Under the pieces are notes generated by a model. That model searched no databases, was not told where the DNA came from, and saw nothing but the letters and a program-made list of their open reading frames with translations. A DNA stretch of 64,000 bases from Symbiodinium natans (Eukaryota > Sar > Dinophyceae > Suessiales > Symbiodiniaceae), in NCBI GenBank assembly GCA_905221605.1, contig CAJNDS010002815.1, positions 159,501 to 223,500 on the forward strand, in the 5' to 3' direction. Shown here piece by piece: positions 51,864 through 61,427 of the stretch; position 1 is the first letter of the stretch, and the number at the start of each line of letters is the position of its first letter. The translations under genes were made by a program, and so were the position numbers.

Positions 51864-51958
51864 GCGCGCCCCGAACCGACAAGAAACAGGGTTTGGTTGT
51901 TTTTTTTTCCCCCGGGGTGGGGGGGGGGTGGGGGTGGGTGGGGCCGACTTTGAACAAG

Positions 51959-52160
51959 GACCACCACCACCACCACCACCACCACCACCACCACCACCAC
52001 CACCACCACCACCACCACCACCACCACCACCACCATCTCCACCAATACCAATACCAATACCAATACGAATACCAATACCAATACCAATACCAACACCAGC
52101 ACCAATACCAATACCAACACCAACACCAATACCAACACCAATACCGATACCAACCCAACA
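51959..52160. repeat. ACC then CAATAC microsatellites
   Basis: About 25 CCA/ACC triplets followed by CAATAC hexamers. Open frames give poly-His with poly-(Gln-Tyr), poly-Pro, or poly-Trp/Val on the other strand. All are treated as repeat artefacts. Confidence 0.95.
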
Positions 52161-52267
52161 ACGAGAAGGATAAATACAATAGCATGATCGAAAACAGCCA
52201 CGTCCCTATCGCGTCTTAAGCTTTGGGCATGGCAGGAAGAAGTGTTTGCGAACATGCATGAACGTAA

Positions 52268-52388
52268 TTTGGGATGTTCCCCCTTATACTAGCAGTCCTT
52301 AATCGGGATGATAGTACCCATAGGGATGATAGAACCCCCAGCCCATGATAATCCCTATTAAGGACGGTTAGTATAAGGGGGAAAAGCC
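52268..52388. mobile_element. Family D fold-back element
   Basis: Termini GGGATGTTCCCCCTTATACT and AGTATAAGGGGGAAAAGCC. The inside carries GGGATGATAG twice. Confidence 0.7.
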
Positions 52389-52404
52389 GAGAAAAGCCCA
52401 AGAC

Positions 52405-52682
52405 GTAATCCCCAAACCCCAAACCCCAAACCCCCCCAAACCCCAAACCCCCCCAAACCCCAAACCACCCCAAACCCCCCCAACCCCCCCCAAACCCCAA
52501 ACCCGAAACCCCCCCCAAACCCCAAACCCCAAACCCCAAACCCCAAACCCCAAACCCCAAACCCCACCCCCCAAACCCCAAAAACCCCAAACCCCAAACC
52601 CCAAACCCCAAACCCCAAACCCCAAACCCCAAACCCCAAACCCCAAACCCCAAACCCCAAACCCCAAACCCCAAACCCCAAA
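52405..52682. repeat. Long CCCCAAA array
   Basis: The largest CCCCAAA block in the window, with CCCCCCAAA irregularities in the left third. Minus-strand open frames of Gly-Phe-Gly-Val-Trp repeats here are artefacts. Confidence 0.95.
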
Positions 52683-53259
52683 GACAGGACAGAAACCCCA
52701 CATAATACAGGGCTGGGAATAATTACTAATAGTATCCCCTCATGGTCCCTTTATAAGTATACTTTAATAACCGCCACAGCCCTGTTCTATTTGCTAAGGC
52801 CCCTATATTAACGTCTCCGGGGGGCCTCACACAGAGTTTAGAGGGGCTCCCACACAGACCTGCTAGAGACGTCCTAGAGCCTTCCTAACCCTGAATGCGT
52901 GTGTGCTTCGACTGTTTAATTGTGCTGTATCGCACCCGCGCTTCTCACATCAACCGAAGTCAACCGAAATGGGTACCGAGGTCACCCTTTCTTCCTAGGT
53001 TTCTGGGGCACGTGACGGCTTTTCGTGATGTGGCAGTGGTGCAGCGTGCGTGTAGGTCAGCATCGACGACGCATGCAAGTCTTGAAGGCACAGTGCCGTC
53101 CAAGAGCTCCAACTCCTAAAGGGTTAAGGGTTCAGGGTTTAGGGTTTAGGGTTTAGATTTAGGGTTTAGGGTTTAGGGTCTAGGGTTTAGGGTTTAAAAT
53201 TTGGGGTTTAGGGTTGAGGATTCTGGGTTCAGGGCTGGAAGAGCTTGCGTGGGCTCCAG

Positions 53260-53342
53260 ATGTACCCAGGCAGTCGGCCATCTCCTGCCTTGAGCGCCTG
53301 GGCCCGACACACGCGCAAGAAGCCGGCGAACTGTGTCTGAAG
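53260..53342 (+). CDS. TPR-like exon
   Basis: After GGGCTCCAG the frame reads VPRQSAISCLERLGPTHAQE then AGELCLK, ending at GTGTCC. Confidence 0.62.
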
Positions 53343-53374
53343 GTGTCCTGGCTTGTTTTGGAGCTGGAGTTAAG

Positions 53375-53512
53375 ATGAGTAAACCCTAAGCCCTAAGCCC
53401 TAAGCCCTAAACCCTGAACCCTAAACCCTAAACCCTAAACCCTAAGCCCTAAACTCTAAACCCTAAACCCTAAACCCTAAACCCTAAACCCTAAACCCTA
53501 AACCTAAACCCA
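53375..53512. repeat. CCCTAAA tract
   Basis: About nineteen heptamers with CCCTAAG at the left. Confidence 0.95.
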
Positions 53513-53839
53513 GTGCACCCACAGCAAAAAAACGGGCATGCTTTCATGCAAGAGGCGTTGGGATGTAAAGCAAAGTAAACCCTACGAGATGAGGGTTTAA
53601 GGGTGTTAGGGTGCTAAGGTGTTGGGGCTGAAGGTATGATGTGATTACATGGTTCTCGATCCTGGACACTAACCTTCATAAACCATAAACTCCAAACTCT
53701 AAACCCAGAGCTCTACTCGCTAAACTGTGGACCCTAAACTCTAAACCCTAATCCCCAAACCCCAAACCCCAAAGCCCCAAACCCCAAACCCCAAAACCCC
53801 AAAGCCCCAAACCCTAAACCCCAAACCTTTCCGGGCCAG

Positions 53840-53923
53840 GCGGGAGACTTGGAACGAGCTGCACATTTTTTCGACAAGCGGGTTGACACAGCGGAGCAGG
53901 CCTGCATGATTCAGGGGCTGTAC
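53840..53923 (+). CDS. TPR-like exon AGDLERAAHFFDKR
   Basis: After CGGGCCAG the frame reads AGDLERAAHFFDKRVDTAEQ then ACMIQGLY, ending at GTTTGGGG. A-G-D-x-x-x-A-A-x-F-F is TPR-like. Flanked by CCCCAAA left and TTTAGGG right. Confidence 0.65.
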
Positions 53924-53929
53924 GTTTGG

Positions 53930-54285
53930 GGTTTAGGGTTTAGGGTTTAGGGTTTAGGGTTTAGGGTTTAGGGTTTAGGGTTTAGGGTTTAGCCCGAAAC
54001 CCTCAACCCTCAACCCTAAAGCAATGGGGTGCTCAAAGTTTATTTAAGGGCTAGGCAACTTGTAGCAGCGGCGCTTCAAGTGTCCGCTCAGTAATCTCAG
54101 CTTGGAGTCCAGAGAAGAGGCGGCGACACTCCGAACATCGTGTAGTATGTTGTTATTGGCTCCAGGTTTAAGGTTTAGGGTGTAGGGTAGGGTTTAGGGT
54201 TTAGGGTTTAGGGTTTGGGGTTTGGGGTTTAGGGTTTAGGGTTTAGGGTTAGGGTTTAGGGTTCAGGGTCTAGGGTTTAGGGTTT
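53930..54285. repeat. TTTAGGG tracts with unique spacer
   Basis: TTTAGGG at 53930-53992 and 54180-54285. A possible exon follows at 54292-54366 (RSYLERNRRERTLGRKAMTR). Confidence 0.85.
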
Positions 54286-54763
54286 ACGGTCGTACCTGGA
54301 GCGGAACAGAAGGGAAAGGACACTCGGTAGGAAAGCGATGACAAGGATGCGAGCTTTGTCTTGTAGGAACAATCGAGGGGGGGGGGGGGGGGGGGGGGCG
54401 GCTTTGGACACCCCAGACCTCGTGTTTTTGGGGTAGGGGATGGTAGGGGGTAGGGGTAACGAGGTTTTACCCCAACCCCTAAACCGGTCGGGGTTTAGGG
54501 TTTTAGGATTTAGAGTCCAGAGTGTGGGCTTTCGTTTAGGGGTGTAGGCTTGGGGTGTCGTTGCGGCTGAGATGGATCAGGGGCCTTCATGATAGCGAGG
54601 TTTGGGGTTTAGGGTTCTACCCCCAGGAGCCACAAGAAACCGCACGAGTAATCCGTTAGGCTTCTATACTCGAGCCAAGCAGGATGTGGGTTTCTGGTTT
54701 AGGGCATCTAGGGGCTTAGGTGTTTGGGGGGTATAGGGTGTTGCGATACTTCCGGCGTGCATC

Positions 54764-54846
54764 ATGTCGCTTGCCGTGGAAGTCGGACTGCTGAGTGGGA
54801 AGACGACTACGGTGAGGGCAAGTCTGGACGAAACTGTGGAGACGTT
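54764..54846 (+). CDS. RCC1-like gene exon 1
   Basis: Starts MSLAVEVGLLSGKTTTVRAS and ends in Glu-Thr-Val-Glu-Thr. The ATG is the first in this frame and opens the ubiquitin-like segment. Confidence 0.85.
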
Positions 54847-56799
54847 GAAGCTTACTTAGACTTAGCCAATAGTTGAGCTTTAAACCTTTTTGGGTTCCCT
54901 AAACCTCAACCCTAAACCCTAAGCCCTAAACCCTAAACCCTTTGTCCCCCCCTTGGTTATTGGAGAAGTAAGGAAGGGACGGGCGCAGATGGCTCTCGGA
55001 ATGGGGAGCGGGCGGCTTCTGGACTCACGGGGAGCCGTTCTGAGTGGATGTGTGCCGATCAAGGATGCCGGGATGCAGAATCTTGGTCAGAGTTGGGTAT
55101 CATTTTACATTTTTACGGGCACTTAAACCCAATAAGGAATACAAATATATATATATATATATTTTTTTTTTTAAGTACGATCCCAACCATGAACTAGGAA
55201 TGGTGACTCGCTGACCTTGCAGATCAACAAGGTTCAAGTTCAAGCCTCTGCGCGCGCCTTTGCTGCCATTCTTGGCGATGGGTCCGTCGTGTCCTGGGGC
55301 AATGCCGATTTTGGTGGTGACAGCAGCGCTGTTCAGGTTCAGCTGAAGCAGGTGCAGCAGATACAAGCCTCTGACAGTGCTTTTGCTGCCGTCCTTGTCG
55401 ATGGATCCGTTGTGACCTGGGGTGAGGCTGTCTATGGTGGTGACAGTCGTGCTGTGCAGGATCAGCTGAAGGATGTGCAGCAGATACAATCCTCTGGCCA
55501 CTCCTTTGCTGCCATTCTGGCCGATGGATCTGTGGTGACCTGGGGACAAGCTGATGCTGGTGGAGACAGTCGTGCTGTGCAGGATCAGTTGAAGAATGTG
55601 CAGCAGATCCAAGCGTCTACTGGCGCTTTCGCTGCCATTCTAGATGATGGATCTGTCGTGACCTGGGGTAGTGTTGGCTGTGGCGGTGACAGCAGTGGGG
55701 TGCAGGATCAGCTGAAGCATGTGCAGCAGATACAAGCCTCTGTTGGTGGCGCTTTCGCTGCCATTCTTGCTGATGGATCCGTTGTGACCTGGGGTGAGGC
55801 TCGCTGCGGTGGCGACAGTAGTGCTGTGCAAGATCAGCTGAAGAACGTGCAGCATATTCAGGCCTCTTTCTGTGCTTTTGCTGCCATTCTTGCGGATGGA
55901 TCTGTTGTCACCTGGGGTAATTCTAGCTCTGGTGGAGATAGTCGGGCGGTGCAGGAATACCTGAAGAGCGTACGCCAAATACAAGCCTCTGTCGATGCTT
56001 TTGCTGCCATCCGCAGCGACGGGTCCGTTGTGACTTGGGGTTCCGTTGGTTCTGGTGGCTTGGCAGCCCAGTGGTACCCTTTACCCCTTTTTTTGGTTCT
56101 GGGTTCCCTTATAAAGTAAACAACCAAAAAAAGGGTGCCCTTATTATAATATGGGTTACTGAGCTACTAAGGTGGTGACAGCGGAGCTGTGCACGATCAG
56201 TTGAGGAATGTGCAGCAGGTCCAAGCCGCTGACGATGCCTTCGCTGCCATTCTGGCCGATGGATCTGTTGCTCGGTAGCCCAGTGGTACCCTTTTCCCTC
56301 TTTTGGTTCAAGGTTTTCTTATAAAGTAACCAACCCCAAACAAGGGTGCCCTTATCATGATATGGTTTCTGAGCTACCAAGGTTGCGACCTGGGGCAAGC
56401 CCGACTCAGGTGGCGACAGCCGTGCTGTGCAGGATCAGCTGAAAGATGTGGAGAAGGTACAGGCCTGCCTTTGCGGCGCTTTTGCTGCCATTTGTGGCGA
56501 TGGATCCGTCGTGTCCTGGGGCAATGCCGACTTTGGTGGTGACAGTCGTGCGGTGCAGGATCAGCTGAAGAATGTGCAGCAGATCCTTGGTAGCCCAGTG
56601 GTACCCTTTCCTTTTTTTGTTATGGGTTCCCTTATAAAAAAAGGGTGCCCTTATTTCTAGTATGGCTACTGGGCTACCAAGGATCATAGCCTCTGAGGGT
56701 GCTTTCACGGCCGTTCTAGACGATGGATCTGTTGTCGCGTGGGGTCAAGCTGACTCAGGCGGTACAGTTGTGCGAGACGAGCTGGGAGCTCCAGAGTAG
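54764..56799 (+). CDS. RCC1-like repeat protein with ubiquitin-like N-terminus, six exons
   Basis: Joining 54764-54846, 54973-55077, 55198-56054, 56172-56266, 56382-56581 and 56682-56799 gives 1458 nt, open from ATG to TAG, or 485 aa. The first 70 residues (MSLAVEVGLLSGKTTTVRAS, later RLLDSRGAVL and the QNGDSLTLQI strand) look like a ubiquitin-like fold. Ten repeats of about 41 residues follow, with the consensus AFAAILxDGSVVTWGxxxxGGDSxAVQDQLKxVQQIQAS. This is an RCC1-like propeller motif. Dinoflagellate genomes carry many such proteins, often labelled HERC2-like; the partner is unknown. All five introns are introners with 4-bp duplications. The clean frame through every join supports the model. 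A nested truncated start is possible but unlikely. Confidence 0.92.
54847..54972 (+). mobile_element. RCC1 intron 1: family C introner with telomere tract
   Basis: 126 bp starting GAAGCTTACTTAGACTTAGC and ending TTGGAGAAGTAAG, with GAAG repeated after it. Termini CTTACTT and AAGTAAG are inverted. The middle holds CCCTAAACC repeats. GA-AG intron. Removal gives ETVETLKGRAQMALGMG. Confidence 0.92.
54973..55077 (+). CDS. RCC1-like gene exon 2
   Basis: Reads KGRAQMALGMGSGRLLDSRG then AVLSGCVPIKDAGMQ. Completes most of the ubiquitin-like segment. Confidence 0.9.
55078..55197 (+). mobile_element. RCC1 intron 2: family B introner
   Basis: 120 bp starting GAATCTTGGTCAGAGTTGGG and ending CCCAACCATGAACTAG, with GAAT repeated after it. 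GA-AG intron. The middle has ATATAT and poly-T. Related to 23795-23890. Confidence 0.92.
55198..56054 (+). CDS. RCC1-like gene exon 3
   Basis: Carries the end of the ubiquitin-like segment (NGDSLTLQINKVQVQAS) and about seven full propeller repeats. Ends TCTG before GTGG. Confidence 0.95.
56055..56171 (+). mobile_element. RCC1 intron 3: family A introner
   Basis: 117 bp starting GTGGCTTGGCAGCCCAGTGG and ending ACTGAGCTACTAAG, with GTGG repeated after it. GT-AG intron. Removal restores the conserved Ser-Gly-Gly-Asp-Ser of the repeat. Confidence 0.95.
56172..56266 (+). CDS. RCC1-like gene exon 4
   Basis: Reads GDSGAVHDQLRNVQQVQAAD then DAFAAILADGS, part of repeats 7 and 8. Confidence 0.93.
56267..56381 (+). 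mobile_element. RCC1 intron 4: family A introner
   Basis: 115 bp starting GTTGCTCGGTAGCCCAGTGG and ending TCTGAGCTACCAAG, with GTTG repeated. GT-AG intron. Removal restores DGSVATWG. Confidence 0.95.
56382..56581 (+). CDS. RCC1-like gene exon 5
   Basis: Encodes repeats 8 and 9 (VATWGKPDSGGDSRAVQDQL and SVVSWGNADFGGDSRAV). Ends GTGCAGCA before GATC. Confidence 0.93.
56582..56681 (+). mobile_element. RCC1 intron 5: family A introner
   Basis: 100 bp starting GATCCTTGGTAGCCCAGTGG and ending ACTGGGCTACCAAG, with GATC repeated. GA-AG intron. Removal gives VQQIIASEGAF. Confidence 0.95.
56682..56799 (+). CDS. RCC1-like gene exon 6
   Basis: Last repeat (AFTAVLDDGSVVAWGQADSG) and the tail VVRDELGAPE, then TAG. 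Confidence 0.92.
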
Positions 56800-57826
56800 T
56801 TCTTCCTGTCTCAGCCGCTGAGTTTCGAAGTTTTAGGGTTTAGGGTTTAGGGTTTAGGGGTTCAGGGGTTTAGGGTTTAGGGTTTAGGGTTGATCATCAC
56901 TAGAAGCAGCGGCAGCAGCATCACGGCGATAGACTTGCACTTCGACCTGTGAAGACACAGCATCGCAGTCCGACCGACCAGGACCCTTGTTAGGGTCTAG
57001 GGTTAGGTTATTTGGCAAGCAGAAGGGGTTTTTGCTTTTTTCTGGACAAGGGTGGAGAAAGCCATTAGGTTTCCTTCACTGTGATTTGCAGGGAAAACGC
57101 AGAGGTTCTTTGGGATGTGCTTCCTGATTAAGACAAGCCTTGCCAAATGGATAAACCGAAGCTCAGAAACCCCTAAATCCAACACCCTCGGCTCCAAAGC
57201 CGTAAGCTCTAAATGGTAGTCTTAGTAATCTTAATCCGGGTGGTTCTAGGTTGAACTCCCAGCCTTCCTGCAAGCCTTGAGTTTAGGATTTAGGCTTTGG
57301 GGTTCAGAGTTTAGCGGGTAAACGGTTGTGCGCGCCGCCTCGGCAGCCGGGCCAGCCCACGCCCCAAGGCCCAAGTAATTCCACAAACCAATTGGGTTTA
57401 GGGGTGGTTCAGGGTGCAAGGTTTTGAGGGAGGGCGAGTTCGAGGTGTTGCAGGGGGCCTCAGAAAAGTTCAGGCGTCCCGAGAAAACTGCCACGGCTGC
57501 CAGGAGGGTCCTAGGGGGTCTGTCTCAGGGATCCAGGAAGGGGTCCCAGACAAACTCAGAGGCTCCTCCCAGCGATTTTCCACTAAAATCGGAGGTCGTG
57601 CGTTTTCGGGTGCTGCTACTGTAGGAGCCCTCCAAGCGATTTTTCACTAACATCGGTGGGGGGAAGTGTTACCCATAATAGGAACCTTAATATGATTTAT
57701 GGTATATTCCTTAATTAAGGGATTTTGGAGTCTCTGGGTAGGAAGGGAAGGAGGCCGGATCCTGGTCTGCTTGTTTTGGCCGCCTCTCGGCTGGAAGCCG
57801 AGGCGAATTCATGTTCCATCAGCCAC
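56800..57826. other. Spacer with small TTTAGGG patch and unassigned frames
   Basis: TTTAGGG at 56830-56890, then unique DNA. Short open frames at 57414-57650 have no recognised domain. Confidence 0.4.
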
Positions 57827-57916
57827 AGTTTAGGGTTTAGGGTTTAGGGTTTAGGGTTTAGGGTTTAGGGTTTAGGGTTTAGGGTTTAGGGTTTAGGGTT
57901 TAGGGTTTAGGGTTTA
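57827..57916. repeat. TTTAGGG tract
   Basis: Thirteen perfect heptamers. Confidence 0.95.
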
Positions 57917-58149
57917 GCTTGAGCAGCTTCGGCAAGCATCCGTGCCATGAGCAGTATATGACCTATGCTTGAATGTTTTTTTTTTGGTTCTGGGTTCCTT
58001 TTTTATAGCTACTTGTACCTCAGAAGTATATACATCTTGTTTTCCAGGGTCTACTCCAAAGTAGGGATGAAGCCACAGACTCGAGACTAAGCCCAAAATG
58101 CCTATTTACAGCTTAAGCCGCTCAATCCTAACCCTACACCATGTTATAT

Positions 58150-58420
58150 CTATGGGTCTTGATCTTGTTGCGTGGACCGTGCAGGATCAGCCGAAGAATG
58201 TGCTGCAAATACTACAAGCCTTTGACATTCTTGGTGGATCCGTTGTCACCTGGAGCGATGCTTCTGAGGGTGGTGACAGTGGTGCCGTGCAGGATCAACT
58301 GAAGGATGTGCGGCAGATCCAGCTTGTGCCGCCATTTGTGACGATGGTTCCGTTGTGACCTGGGCTCGTGCGGGCTCTGGTGGTAACAGTGCTACTGTGG
58401 GGGACTGCACAAAAGATCTG
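58150..58420 (+). pseudogene. Degenerate RCC1-like fragment
   Basis: Carries VQDQPKNVLQILQA, GGSVVTWSDASEGGDSGAVQ and DQLKDVRQIQ of the same repeat family. It lacks the AFAAI part of repeats and shifts frame before TGACCTGGGCTCGTGC. No start and no clear exon borders. It is probably a broken duplicate of the gene at 54764. Confidence 0.75.
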
Positions 58421-58473
58421 CTCGTCTTGCTTGCGCAGGCTAGAATACTTGTACATGCTTCAATGTGGGGATT

Positions 58474-58565
58474 ACGAAAATACGGACCCCTAATCTAGTC
58501 CCCCCCAAATAGTAGGATTCCCTTATCATGAGGACCCCAACAAGGTACCCGTACTTCCGCCCCGT
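58474..58565. mobile_element. Family F element
   Basis: Contains AAATAGTAGGATTCCCTTAT and GACCCCAACAAGGTACCC, also seen in the helicase intron at 20910 and at 49815. Confidence 0.55.
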
Positions 58566-58659
58566 ATGTGACCGCAGTAGCAGCAAGCACCAGCACAGTG
58601 CAAGCTCTGCACAAGGATCTCTGGGCATTGCATCGAAGTGCCGACGAGACTGTTTTGTC

Positions 58660-60970
58660 AAGCCTAGGGTTAGGGTTTAGGGTTTAAGACCTGAAGAAAG
58701 CAACCCCAAACTCTCAAGCCCTAAACTCTAAACCCTAAACCCTAAACCCTAAACCCTAAACCCTAAACCCTAAACTCTAAACCCTAAACCCTAAACCCTA
58801 AACCCTAAACCCTAAACCCTAAACCCTAAACTAGGCCTATGCGATGCTTTACCTGCCCTTCTGCCCTCACCCTGAAGAACCGCATGTTTCGATTATTTCA
58901 AGCTTGTAGTCTCTGTCTAGGACTAGGACACTAGCCTAACACTACCCCTCTAAAAATCACATTACTTACCCATAAAGGAAAAAGGTACCCCACATAAACA
59001 TTTTAGTCCACTAGGCCCCCAAACCATCCGCCCTGAACCCTAACAACTCCCCCAACTCCCTCATTGGCCCGATAAGATAGCTTCGTGCCACTCGGGTTTA
59101 GGGTTTTAGGTTTGGGGGATTCAGGGTTTGAGGGTCTACGTCGTATTTTAGGGTTTTCGTCAGGTTTGGGGGATTTAGGGTTTCAGGGTCTACCCTAAAC
59201 CCTAAACACTAAACCCTAAAGGGTTTAGGGTTGGCCAGTCCTCCGACTCTTGGACTCGCGGCCGCAGTGTTGGGTTTGGGGTTGAGGGTTTAACCCCAAA
59301 CCCTAAACCCTAAACCTTAAACCCTCAACTCTCAGCCCTAAGCCCTAAACCCCAAACCCCAAACCCCAAACCCCAAACCCCAAACCCCAAACCCCAAACC
59401 CTAAACCCTAAACCCTAAACCCTAAACCTTGAAGGTAGGACCCAGCACATCAGGGCACGATACAAAAAAATCTCGAGCTTTGCCCACTCTTTCCTGTTGT
59501 GGTTGAAGCCTGGGCTCTGTTTTAGGGTTTGGGGTTTAGGGTTTAGGGTTTCTTGTTGCTCTTAGTGCTTTGGGGTTCAGGGTTTAGGGTTGGGATGTCT
59601 AACAGTCACAATGCCTGCTAAGGACTGTTATTACAAGGGGTTAGGTTTAGGGTTTAAGGGTTTACAGCCTGAAGAAAGAAATTCCAAACTCTCAAGCTCT
59701 AAACCTTAAACCCTAAACCCTAAACCCTAGACCCTAAACCCTAAACCCCGAACCCTGAACCCCAAACCCTAATCCCTAAACCCGAATGAAACCCTAAACC
59801 TAAACCATAAACTCGTCTGGACTTCGTGGGGTCGCTTTTGTTATCCTGCCGGAAGCTCGCCCACCTTGCCACCGCTAGTGCTACAACTAGCACGTGGACA
59901 ACGGTTTAGGGTTTAGGGTTGAGGGTTGAGGGTTTAGGGTTTAGGGTTTAGGGTTTAGGGAAATTTAACATATTCGCTGGAAGGATTGCTGGTGTTCCCC
60001 AGGCCCTAAACCCCCCAAAGTTGATTCGAAACATCCACTATAGGTCCTAAGCCTTAGACCCAACAGCCCACCCTCAACAGCCTCATCATAGTTCCCCCAC
60101 CACGAAGCTTTGCCTGCCTTTCTGCCCCTACCCTCAGCAAGCCGCATGTTTCGATTGTTTCAAGATTTTAGTCTGTGTCTAGGACTGGGACATTGGCCTA
60201 ACTCCTTTCCCTTTATAATCCCATTATGTACCCGTAAAGGAGAAAGGTACGCCACATAAACGTTCTAGTTCACTAGGCCCCCAAACCATCCGCCCTGAAC
60301 CCTAAACAAATGCCCCCCCCCCCCCCCCCCCTCTCCCTGATAGCTTTGTGGTGCAACACTCAGGTTTAGGGTTTTAGGTTTGGCGGATTTAGGGTTTCAG
60401 GGTCTACGTAGGAGTTTAGGGTTCCAGGAATTAGGGTTGGCCAGGCCTCCACCATTTGGGAACGCCTCGGACTCTTTGACTCGCGGCCGCAGTGTTGAGG
60501 GTTCAGCACTAAACCCCAAACCCTAGACCCCAAACCCTAAACGTTGAGGGTGCACTTGTCGGCCACATTCTGTCATAGCTTCTTGCACCGCCACATAGCC
60601 TAGGCCAGGCTCAACATTCGCCCAAGCCCTAGACCCTAAACCCTAAACCCTAAACCCCAAACCCCAAACCCTAAACCCTAAACCTGTAAATGTAGGTCCC
60701 AGCACATCAGGGCACTTTTTGTTCATAAAAAGTCCTTGTGGTTGAAGCCCGGGCTCTGTTTAACGGTTCTTGTTGTTGCTAAACCTTGCCCTTGGGTTTA
60801 GGGTTTAGGGTTTAGGGTTTAGGGTTTAGGGTTTAGGGTTTAGGGTTTAGGGTTTAGGGTTTAGGGTTTAGGGTTTAGGGTTTAGGGTTTAGGGTTTAGG
60901 GATGTTCCCCTTTATTCTAACAGTCATAGTCCCTGTTAAGGACTGTTAGTATAAGGGGGAACATCCCAAT
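58660..60970. repeat. Tandem segmental duplication, two diverged copies
   Basis: Copy 1 (about 58660-59640) and copy 2 (about 59641-60970) share in order: CCTGAAGAAAG near the start, CGCATGTTTCGATT, GTCTAGGACT, CCCAAACCATCCGCCCTGAA, CTCGCGGCCGCAGTGTTG, CCCAGCACATCAGGGCAC, GTGGTTGAAGCC and a family D element near the end. Heptamer tracts inside differ in length between the copies. Confidence 0.85.
60795..60970. mobile_element. TTTAGGG tract and family D element
   Basis: Fifteen TTTAGGG units run into GGGATGTTCCCCTTTATTCT...GTATAAGGGGGAACATCCC (60899-60970), so the D element abuts the tract. Confidence 0.8.
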
Positions 60971-61427
60971 TCTCAGTCGTTTTTTGGTTGGTGCTATTGC
61001 TATTTTTTCTGATTGGGAGCGTTTATTAATTTAGCCTTTGTATTCTTATTCTGCTCAATCTTAGATGACAATGATGGCAAGTGTGATGATCGTAATGATG
61101 ATGGTGCTGGTGATGATTTTCCCTGAGTCAACTCGTACAAAGCGGGCACTACCCCCCCCACCCCCCCCTGCACCAAACACCCTAAGCCCCAAACCCTAAA
61201 CCCCAAGCCCTAAACCCCAAACCCTAAACCCCAAACCCCAAGCCCCAAGCCCTTAAAAGTTGGCACATTCCTGGGTAGTAGGTGCCACCCGCAGGACTGC
61301 CAGCCGATGAGTTCTTACGGGGTTCAGGGGCCTAGGCCTTCAAATCCTAAACCCCCAAACCCCTCAAAACCCTAAACAAACCTAAACCCTAAACCCTAAA
61401 CCGTAGGGGGAGCTTAGGATTGAGACA

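Noticed and set aside
51619-52255. Long open frames with poly-His, poly-Pro, poly-Trp or poly-Val around the ACC repeat
   Set aside because: They come from triplet and hexamer microsatellites. Only the exon at 51703-51863 upstream of the repeat has TPR-like content.
55100-55984. Minus-strand open frames of 170 and 114 codons
   Set aside because: Antisense shadows of the RCC1-like repeats. They repeat with the same period as the sense gene.
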